Program-made: the position numbers and the translations under genes
In this document: positions 9,907-18,274 of the stretch, piece by piece
How the letters are laid out: every line of letters begins with the position of its first letter
Numbering within the stretch: the first letter of the stretch is position 1
DNA from: Nemertoderma westbladi
Taxonomy: Eukaryota; Xenacoelomorpha; Nemertodermatida; Nemertodermatidae
DNA length: 23,373 bases
Direction: 5' to 3'
Assembly: GCA_032718475.1 (NCBI GenBank)
Contig: JAUCBJ010005149.1
Span: forward strand, 1 to 23,373
Notes under the pieces: model-generated
What the model was told of the DNA's origin: nothing
Seen by the model: the letters and a program-made list of their open reading frames with translations, nothing else
The model's database searches: none

Positions 9907-9961
9907 ATGACGTCCAGTGCATGTCACCATGGACAACACTAAGACATGCAGTGGACGTCAT
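9907..9961. repeat. Palindrome with 19-bp arms and CRE-like half sites
   Basis: ATGACGTCCAGTGCATGTC (9907-9925) and its near reverse complement at 9943-9961 match at 18 of 19 positions around a 17-nt loop. Each arm has a TGACGT half site. The preceding TTAACCCCTTAGAGCC (from 9890) resembles the TTAA-CCC start of piggyBac-type termini. No matching GGGTTAA end was found downstream, so a transposon call is not made. Confidence 0.75.
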
Positions 9962-10134
9962 GCTGCAATACATGTTTTATTGGAAGGCTCTTGGTCTAGG
10001 TATACTGGTGGATAGTATTAAAGACATTTAGTGCTCTTCATGGCAAAAAATCCATTCTGTACTGTAGATAGGATAGGCTTTATTGTAGACTGTATTATCA
10101 ATGTTAGGTATATGGCGTAATGCCAACCACAGTA

Positions 10135-10695
10135 CAGTAGTACAGACTGACAGTAAGACCGATAGACAGACAGACTGGATTTATGTAAACGTGTAAACTG
10201 ACATCAGAAATGAAATCAGCAACCCTTAACACCTCCATAGCGGGAATGTTGGTTAGTTAGTATACTTTCTTAAGTTTTGACAGACTGACTGACAGAAAGA
10301 CCGACAGACCAACAGCCAGACAGACTAGATTTATTAAACGTGAAAACTGACATCTGAAATGAAATCAGCACCCATTAAAACCCCCATAACGAGAATGTTA
10401 GTTAGTTTGTATTCTTTTTAAAGTTTTGACAGACTGACTGACTGACAGAAAGACCGACAGTCCGACAAACTAGATTAATGTAAACCTGAAAACTGACATC
10501 AGAAATGAAATCAGCACCCCTTAAAACCCCCATAGCGAGAATGTTAGTTAATTTGAATTATTTTTTATGTTTTGACAGACTGACTAACAGAATTACCGAC
10601 AGACAGACAGACTAGATTTATGTAAACGTGAAAACTGACATCAGAAATGTAATCAGCACCCCTTAAAACCCCCACAGCGAGAATGTTAGCGACAC
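10135..10695. repeat. Tandem repeat, ~142-149-bp unit, about 3.9 copies
   Basis: Landmarks recur in order: GACAGACTGACTGACAG, then CTAGATTTATG, then AACTGACATCAGAAATG, then AATCAGCACCCCTTAAAACC, then GCGAGAATGTTAGTTAG. The ACATCAGAAATG landmark falls at about 10201, 10350, 10496 and 10638, a period of 149, 146 and 142 bp. Copies differ by substitutions and small indels. The GACA-rich segment varies most. No coding frame is kept between copies. Confidence 0.9.
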
Positions 10696-10699
10696 GTTT

Positions 10700-11876
10700 T
10701 AATTATTAACCATATTTCGTAAGATATATTTCATCATCGTGTCTGCACGGTATTTCACATAGCGCCCCATTTGGTGATCTCCAGTGAATGTTTGGATTTG
10801 ACCTGACCAAATTGGTTTACTACGGAAGATCCGCAGTGGGCACACCTGAGCGGGTGTGGGCCACTCGGACTAGGACTTTGTAATTATTTTGCAAATATTG
10901 GGACCATGCATTTTCTAACTTACAGGTTTCGTTGCATTGCTTGGATCAAACTTATCCTGTATTCTATAATGCGTGGTATTTTACTCTCCGACATCGGTAG
11001 AGGTGAAGAGGTGTGTTGTTGGTCTGCCTCTGCGTCATTGGGGCGGGGGGGGGGGGGGGGGGTGTGTGTTGGGGCAAGTGTCAGATTCATCTATTCGTGT
11101 TGATGGTTGGTGAGGATTCCACTTCTGGCTAGGTCTGGCCTAGAGTAGAAGCAGTTCCGCGGCAATAATAATATTGCTCCTCAAAAGAGGGCCCTTACTG
11201 CATCAGGGACGCTTTTTTCGACAGAGCCCCGTCAGCTGAAACAGCCAGTGCCGCTAGTCGGTGGGGTTGACTTGTTGACGAGAGGCTATTATGAGGCGCA
11301 ATGGGATACGCATTGCGTATCTCCTTCTGTCAACCAATAGTGGCCTAAGATATATTTTTAAACATTTATTTATTAATAATGCAATAACTGAATAACCAGA
11401 TAACGGAAAGACAAATCGAATTGAAACTTTTAATTACTAATAATAATTGTGGTGAGAGGTGATTGGAAATCAAGCATATATGTTATGTTATGGTAGGCAC
11501 AGGCAAATGAATTGATGTCTGTTGAGATGTATTGAAGGAGCACTATTCCTTCTACTAGACTACTACAGGTTAGGCCATGTCCTTGTGTGCTAGCCTAGGC
11601 ACTGGCTTGGTCAATGACTTTAGCTTTAGCTTTAGCTGCCATTTTAGTAATGTACAACTTCAAGAAATATTATTGGGCACGGCTGCCCTTGTTCATGCCT
11701 TGTTGTCACACACACACCTACACACACAGAGACTTTTGAAAAACGGCCATAGTATAATTATATCAGTTCGCTGATGGCTCGCCATTCGTGTCTCGCCCCA
11801 CATGTCCATTCCGCCGCTATTATTAAACCAATTTTCAACGACATTTAATAAAATAACGAAGTTCAACACCCACATT
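10700..11876. other. Intergenic, no gene recognised; poly(G) tract and small palindrome inside
   Basis: Holds an 18-G run (11045-11062) and a (CA)-rich stretch near 11707-11728. It also holds a perfect 17-bp palindrome GATACGCATTGCGTATC (11305-11321) in a locally less AT-rich stretch (about 11090-11340). Short open frames here look random. I looked for tRNA and snRNA features and found none that hold. Confidence 0.5.
11045..11062. repeat. 18-bp poly(G) homopolymer
   Basis: Uninterrupted G run flanked by GGGC and GTGTGTGTTGGGG. Possible G-quadruplex on the plus strand. Confidence 0.95.
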
Positions 11877-11880
11877 CTTA

Positions 11881-12034
11881 GTCTAATGAAGATAAGTTAA
11901 AACGTTGCAAGCATTCAGGTACCGTTGGAACCGTTCATCAGGTGTACAGTATATCGTTATTTTTTTTTTAACAATATACCCCTGGTGAAGTGTTCCAACT
12001 GAACCTGATAGCTTGCAACTTATCTTCATTAGAC
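11881..12034. mobile_element. Foldback MITE with TA target-site duplication
   Basis: The left end GTCTAATGAAGATAAGTT is mirrored by the right end AACTTATCTTCATTAGAC, and similarity continues over ~70-bp arms (TTGCAAGC, TCAGGT, GTTGGAAC, TCA(T/C)CAGG). The left arm has a small insertion after AAGTT. The loop is a T-rich run near 11967-11976. TA flanks both sides (11879-11880 and 12035-12036), as for Tc1/mariner-type MITEs. No coding capacity. Confidence 0.85.
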
Positions 12035-12059
12035 TAAAAAATAAAAAAAATAATGTGTT

Positions 12060-12220
12060 CAGATAAGGGGGGAAACTGGACGCAATAAAAATTCGTTCCT
12101 CTCCAGAGGAAATTCGACGCAAATAGCAGCTGCTTACTCTCAAAAATAAAAGAGTAACCTGTTCTATTGTATTTAGTTTATTGTTTTGGTTAAAATAACG
12201 CACCACTGTAACCTGCTCTT
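12060..12220 (-). repeat. Dispersed repeat, copy A
   Basis: The reverse complement matches 21360-21533 at about 92% over a gap-free ~126-bp core. That core includes TTATTTTAACCAAAACAAT, GAGAGTAAGCAGCTG and TTTTTATTGCGTC, and ends in a C run. Differences change amino acids in the shared open frame (for example R/P, S/P, E/G), so it is not under coding constraint. Probably a SINE, MITE or fragment of a larger element. Confidence 0.8.
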
Positions 12221-12829
12221 TTCCATAAATTGAGAAATTACCATGGAGGCGGGATATTAATTCGCCAAGATGGGATTGCGTCCCCCCCCTGTCTCATTGT
12301 GTTATGTGAAATAGACCCATAGAATATACACTTGAAATTGAAACTAATACAGTATGACAAGTAATTGATAAAACATATCCAAATCAACCCAAATCAACCA
12401 TCCATAAGTTATCACCATGCCTAAACACGGCCCACTGCTCGTCAAGACACCCCCCCCCCCCACATCAATTACATTTCATGATATTGCATTATAATTATAT
12501 CACTTGCCCTTTAAGTAGTAGTTGTAGTATTTCGGGCAGGGACAACCCCCTCCGATGCGCTCTTAGTAGGAGATATTAAATATAAGAGTTTTATTATTAC
12601 TTGTTACTATTAAGTATATTATTCAAACTTAAGGTCACTTAAGACCCCTGTTGATAGATTACAAGCACAAGCACAGTTATGATGGATAATTATTTACCAA
12701 TTATACTGCACATCAACAATATAGAGCTTATCTATACAATATATTCCAAAATGAAAATAAACAATATTGAAGAGCACACAATAAAAAATAAATATAATAA
12801 GAAATCGCATTTCAAAGCAAAAATATGTT
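12221..12829. other. Intergenic, no gene seen; poly(C) tracts
   Basis: Contains an 8-C run near 12282 and a 12-C run at 12450-12461. Otherwise AT-rich and non-coding. The right part may include 3' sequence of the adjacent LINE, whose 3' end is uncertain. Confidence 0.4.
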
Positions 12830-12857
12830 ATGTATTGTTTTCAATCGTATTGTATTG

Positions 12858-15800
12858 TTATGTATTGCTCCCTAGTACAGATCCCCTTGCCTTCATTGCA
12901 TAGAATATATACAATGCTATTCCGAAAACTATGTTATTGTCGACCGCGCACATCAATTTGTTGAATTTGAAAATGGACGGGTACCGAGAAAAGAACCGAC
13001 CAAGATAATTACAACGTAAAGAATTATATTTCTCGCATACCAGAAGGAAATGGTACTCGTCCTTCACATCTCCGTTGCCACAAACAATACAAAGACGTTA
13101 ATTCCCGAGGAATGTTATACCATCTACCGGTTTCGATTGCAAGATAGTGGGAACTACAACGGAAGCGCGCAAAGGACTGTCTTAGACTCAAATGATTGTG
13201 CAGAAGTTGAATATATGAAGATGTCCTGAAGGTTTCCTTAATGTAAAAAACTCCCTTTGGTGATTCGACAATATCCTGTCTCCATCTCTGTTTAAATTGA
13301 TCTCTGATGCGAACTTTTACTGATGCAAGGAACTGCGTTCTGGACTGTATTAATTCACTCTGGGTGGACCACACATTACTGTAACCGAGGCTGTTCAATA
13401 AATCTCTCACCTTGGTTGCCCAATTAACTACGGAAGGGTCCTGGACAGAGTCGTCAAGCATCATTGAATATTCTCTCTTCAATAGACGAGTTTTGGGCAG
13501 TGCCACTACCTTCAACCAATACTTAATAATGCTTTGATACCTGCCTGTATAAAGTGGAAACTGTCCAGTCTCACCATAAACCACGAAATTGGGAGAATTA
13601 CTGTGGATACGCAAAAAACTTTTTAAAAATTTCAGATTGACGCGTTCTATATCAATTGCTTCTTGGAATCCCCATACTTCGCTACCGTAGTTTAATATCG
13701 GTTTAATAAGTGCATTAAACAAAAATATCGCTACATCAAATGGCAAACATGGATATTTTACAAATAATTTGAGTAATGAAAAATAAGCTTTTTGCGCCTT
13801 CTCTGCGAGTACCTGTTGCGCAATGTTCAACTTACCAGACGCAGAGAAAGTAATACCTAGATAAGTGTACTGGTTCACTACCGTCAACTTTGTACCTTTA
13901 TATGACCACGTATCAGATTTACATAGTCTACCCCCGTTAAAAAAATACTACAATATTTGATTTATCAATGTTTACTGAAAGGAATATTTAATGCACATTG
14001 AAGTTCAATTGGTGGACCGTCGGAAATAATAACAATATCATTAGCAAATAACAGTAAATACAATTTCAGCACTCCAATAGATATGCCACCGAAACCACCT
14101 CTGGATAGTTCTGCTTCGAGGTCATTTATGAACAAACTAAATAATAAAGGTGACAAACTTTCACCTTGTAGAACTCCTATTATACAATCGTAGGAATCCG
14201 ACAATAACCCATTTGAACGTACGCATGCTTTTACCGAACTATACATACTCTTAACTATATTCAATAATTTACCACCAACACCTAGAGACAGCAATTTAAT
14301 CCACAAAGCACTTCTGTCTACACTATCGAAAGCTTTTTTCAAGTCAATAAAAGCACAATATAGTTTACGTTTCTTGCTATTACCAGATAGAAAATGGTCA
14401 ATCAGTGACTTTAAGATAAGCATTTGGTCTACAGTCGAGTAACCAGATCTAAACCCACCGTGGGCGTCGACTATAATGCCAAATGCATCTGCCCACCACT
14501 GTAATCGACGATTTAAGAGATAACGTAATAATAACGCTTAATAACGTAATAGGCCTATAGTTCCCGGGATTTAACTTTGCACCTTTTTTAAATAATGGAG
14601 TAACAATTCCTATAGACCACTGTGATGGAAAATTACCAGATTCTAGAATAGCATTAAACAACATAACAACTGTAGGGACTAAATGATCACAACCCTCAAT
14701 CAGAAATTCGTTCAGTACATTATCAATACCTGGTGATTTGTTACGTTTAAGGTTATGTATAATTTCTGACACTTCTGGTTCCGTAAATGGCATTCCCAGA
14801 TCACGTTCAAAAATTGTTCTACAGTAGAATCATTTAGGTTAAAATTATCGGTGGGAGGGGGTATTGGTACGCCTGTATCACAAAAAGTGCATTCGTGGTC
14901 GCTTTGGTTCTTATAAAAATCGCGGAATTGTTCAAGTGACGGCTGGGATGCACTATTACTAACTTTGCTACCACCGCACACCCTTTTTACTTTTTTCCAA
15001 AATAGTTTGGCTTCAGAAGTGCGATGAAGTTTCAATTTGGTTGCTTCATCGATATAATGTTCGTATCTGGCTTTACGAAGTGTTTTCTTATATACCTTAC
15101 GTTTATTCGACAATAAGGAATATGATTCGCCAGTCCGTAAATTATGCCAATTTTTCAGCGCACTACTGAATTCCAATTTTGCACCATTGCAATTATCATT
15201 AAACCAAATTGCACGGCAATGCACTTTGGCCTTTGCACTTAGTCATACTGTTGTAGTAAAATATTCATTGGAAATATCATTAAAAATATTCGAGAATTTA
15301 CCAATACATTTATCGATATTGCACTGAGAAAAATCGCACTCATAAATTAAATCGTCCTGCACTTCTTGTAGTTTATGTTGCGCATTGGTTGACTGTATAA
15401 AGTTATGGTAATCCGCCTTAAATTTATCATTCCACTTGCAACATTGTGGTTGCTCAGGAGTGGTATCGGGTTTAGTATGATCTGCAGCGCCAGAAGTTAT
15501 ATCTGGTGAATTGGGGTTTATGGTTGCTGCTACTATACAATGCTTACTGAACAAGTTAGGATCACCAATGGCAAACTCCCTACAAGAAGCTATAAGTGCA
15601 ATTGACCCTACAAAGTAAGCTATAGTAGATGCACCATAAATATTATTACCTACATTACAATAATAGGTGTATTTACCAATGTTCGCATCGCTACCTACCC
15701 TACCATTGAAGATTTTTAAGCCAGTATTTTTGCAAAACGAGAGCAAATCCTTGCCGCATTTATTTAATGTCATATCCATGTTTGAGCGAGTAACAAGTAC

Positions 15801-16241
15801 ATTATTCGCAATTAATTCCTCGCTGTCGATGACATAATCATCTGGAAGAAGGTCATCTGAGTCAAAATCGTGCAAAACCGATAAGTACGGATCTAGATAA
15901 TCCTTAAAATAGATTAGCACTCCACCACTAAATCTTTTCGCATTTTTGTGTTTAGTTTTTCTACATTTCCTAGTAGAGCTGTAACCATCAATATCTACAC
16001 TAACCAATGCGTTCGGACTTAGAAAGGTCTCTACACAAATGAATACATCATATGACCTTATTGTTTCACAAAAATTTGGATCATTAACTGTTGTGGCAAG
16101 GCCTTCCACATTTAATAAACCAATCTTTAGTTCTGTATTTAAGCTGACCTCTGCCTGGCTCGGACCAGTCTGGTCAGTTAACCGTTGGCCTCCAGATTGC
16201 CCACTTCGGGGGGCGCGTTGTTGACCGGCTGGTTGTGTGGG
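12858..16241 (-). pseudogene. LINE ORF2: APE endonuclease + reverse transcriptase, broken
   Basis: ORF2 normally nicks target DNA and copies the element RNA in the nucleus. The endonuclease is at about 16150-15500: LKIGLLNVEGL start, catalytic Glu in CVETFL, GGVLIYFKDYL and the NGRVGSD region. The span that should hold the GDFN catalytic motif is deleted, the usual IDY Asp is Ala (IAYF), and SDH reads SKH. The reverse transcriptase is at about 14800-13000: NKSPGIDNVLNEF, NYRPITLLSV, AFIDLKKAFDSVDR, GVLQGESLSPLLFSLFINDL. The catalytic FADD box reads FAND, with an AAT codon at 14042-14040. A CX2CX9HX4C motif follows near 13090-13040. Breaks are a TGA at 15243-15245, frameshifts near 14810 (T run), 14530 and 13085, and a small frame-changing deletion near 13975. 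The frame opens at 16241 and overlaps ORF1 by 64 nt in the -1 frame with no ATG in the overlap. Confidence 0.92.
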
Positions 16242-17861
16242 TCACCCTCACCGCGTTCAGCTAGCACTTCGAATCGATTACGGATACTAGCGGGGCCCGA
16301 CTCGCCTGTATCCGGACTTCCAGCATGATTTAAACCCGATGGTGTTCCCGTTCGCGATTCTGGTATCACTATCCACTCAGCGCTGTTACTAGTAGATTGG
16401 TTATGTTGTCGTTGCAGCTGCACTTTGATTGGTGGCTGGTTAAGAGATATCAGTTCTTCCTCGTCCGGGTCGACAGAACCTTGTTGCATATACTCCTCGA
16501 TTTCCAAGTCCGCTTCGCGAATTGATTCTTCCGTTGGTTCTGGTGGAGGCGACACACTACAACACACCGCCGTGGTGATCCCAACAGCTGGTGCGGGCAG
16601 CGGGCGAGAAGGTAATGAGGCATGGAATACTGGCAGAGTGTGGCTTTCGTTAACCACAACCTCACATTGTGCCTGCGAATGCAGTTGAAGTGTCGGTTGG
16701 AACGGAGTGGACGGTCGATAACTGTTAATCGCTGGGTGCCGTGCCTGGTTGTAGTAGGGACCCGCTGCAGCTCGTCCTCCAACACCGACTGGACCACCGC
16801 TGTCGCCGATATTGGGCGTGAATCGACCTGGGTTTGCCACCGTTACTCGAGCTCTGTTAAACACTTCCCCCTGAGACATAGAGGAAGAGGATGACGTAAC
16901 TGGGGGTTGTAACTGAGAATAACATTGTCATTGTCGTTGCACACCACGAACTGGAGGATTATTCGAAGTTGCCGCCGTCGAATTGGGACGCCTATTACCA
17001 CTGAGTACTTCATCCACAGATATGTCGGGATAATCTTCAATGTCGCAACCCCGTATAAAAGCAGATCCCATATGTAGATTAGTCCCTGACACTGAACTTT
17101 TAATTCCTCGAGCATTTGCCTCGCGCGATAAGCGGAATAAGGTGTCGCGCTGCTTCCGCATTTCCAGTGGGAAGTCATCGTGGATGTTAAATTGCGAACC
17201 CGCTAGTTTACTCTTGGCATCAAGTACTTGGAACTTTTGTTTCGACCGGGCAAACTCGACCTTAATGGGATGGTTACGATCCCGCATAAACCTTCCTTGT
17301 CTCGTCACTCTCTCTATATCGTCTGGATATACTTCGATTCCGAGGGCCTCCCAGAAGAAACCTAATGCCGTTGCCTCTAAATCTTCGTTGTACTGTTCTG
17401 GGATATTCTGGATAAAGAGGTTTCTGCGTGCCCAATCGCGCTCGAGATTAACTTTCCTTCTAGTCATTTCCTTGTAGTTTGCATCCATCTTCTGCTTCAC
17501 CGATACCATTTCAACTTTAGACTCGCAAATACCCTCGAGGATAGTTGGGATTAATAGCAAGTTGTTCAGATGCGCCTGCGTTAGAACAGCACCGTCCCCT
17601 TCTTGGTTGCTAGCCGCCTGAGGCAGGGAGCGTCCACTACTACTCACACGAGATCGTTTATTTCTAGATCCACTACCGGTAGGATCTGGAAACTCCTCGT
17701 CAGGTTCCATTGTTAATAGCGTTGTACTGCTGCCGTTCGGCCGTTGCTTCCTGCTCCTGGCATTGGCCTCTGTTGTAGTACGTCTGCATTTGAAGGTGAT
17801 CGTACATATCGTAGTGTGGCGCTGACACGGGGATGTTGGCATTCTCATTGCTGAACATCAT
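16178..17861 (-). pseudogene. LINE ORF1: L1-type RNA-binding protein, broken
   Basis: The best start is the double ATG at 17861. It reads about 53 residues rich in Asn, Gln and Tyr before a frameshift near 17705. The main frame then gives a Ser/Arg-rich stretch (RNKRSRVSSSGRS), a likely coiled coil (ICESKVEMVSVKQKMDANYK) and an RRM-like segment starting RNLFIQNIPEQYNEDLE. A C-terminal-domain-like part follows (FNIHDDFPLEMRKQRDTLF). This order matches L1-type ORF1 proteins, which bind and chaperone LINE RNA in cytoplasmic particles. A TGA at 16928-16930 is followed in the same frame by about 249 further codons, Pro/Ser/Glu-rich and ending with an NRFEVLAE motif, to the stop at 16178. CAA-TGA-CAA could be a decayed CGA codon. 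A separate downstream ORF is the alternative. Confidence 0.8.
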
Positions 17862-17900
17862 CGTAGTTGGAGCAGCGCGAAAGTTTCCGTCAGTGCTAAG

Positions 17901-18274
17901 TTAGGGTACAGGAGTAATTATATGATTTTTTAAGTTCGCCTTACCCACATATGATTAATTATATATATTTGAATATACTGATATGAACGCCTACTGACTG
18001 ACAGACTATGCAGTAGCCTACTATTATTAGATCGCAATTCAAGCAGCTATTGGCGATTGAAATTCTAGAAACGCTTGTTTTGATAATCAGTATATTATTG
18101 TATACTACAGACATACGGCATAGTGGTGTAGGTATAATATCCTGGATCCCAGATATGTTTATTGGCTACAAAAAATTACTGTCTTAGAAGTGAGAGGTAA
18201 GGTGTTTTTGAGATTGACTAGTTAATGAAAATAGTAAATATTTTATACTGAATATTTTATCTTTGTTGGCCTAT
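17901..18274. other. Intergenic between LINE 5' end and VPS33B 3' end
   Basis: AT-rich sequence. It includes the VPS33B 3' UTR and poly(A) signal and possibly the LINE 5' UTR. No coding frame. Confidence 0.6.
18158..18163 (-). terminator. Poly(A) signal AATAAA for VPS33B
   Basis: AATAAA on the minus strand, about 112 nt past the VPS33B stop codon and followed by a T/G-rich stretch. There is no genomic poly(A) tract after it, which argues against a recent processed retrocopy. Confidence 0.6.

Larger units (their letters stand above)
12830..17900 (-). mobile_element. Near full-length, inactivated LINE (non-LTR) retrotransposon
   Basis: The element has two overlapping protein regions. ORF1 (17861-16178) is an L1-type nucleic-acid-binding protein. 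ORF2 (16241-12858) carries an APE endonuclease, a reverse transcriptase and a C-terminal CCHC motif, all in normal LINE order on the minus strand. The AATAC/AATACA-like sequence just after ORF2 (about 12830-12857) may be the 3' tail. No TSD was found and both outer ends are approximate. Frameshifts, stops and lost catalytic residues show the copy is dead, although most of the length survives. ORF2 sequence resembles invertebrate LINEs whose clade I cannot fix by eye (L1/Tx1-like or jockey/CR1-like). Confidence 0.9.

Noticed and set aside
10840-10900. Possible snRNA-like segment (CACACC/GGTGTG stem followed by AATTATTTTG, Sm-site-like)
   Set aside because: Compared with remembered features of U1, U2, U4, U5 and spliced-leader RNAs. 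The diagnostic 5' and stem sequences are absent.
11883-12206. Frame similar to the one at 21246-21560 (shared RYFNQNNKLNTIEQVT)
   Set aside because: The similarity is explained by the dispersed repeat. Substitutions between copies change amino acids freely, so no coding constraint is seen.
16425-17477. Plus-strand open frames opposite LINE ORF1
   Set aside because: Antisense shadows of the ORF1 coding region with no recognisable protein features.
12830-17960. Target-site duplication for the LINE
   Set aside because: I compared flanks near 12830 and 17900 and saw no convincing direct repeat. Both ends are too uncertain.
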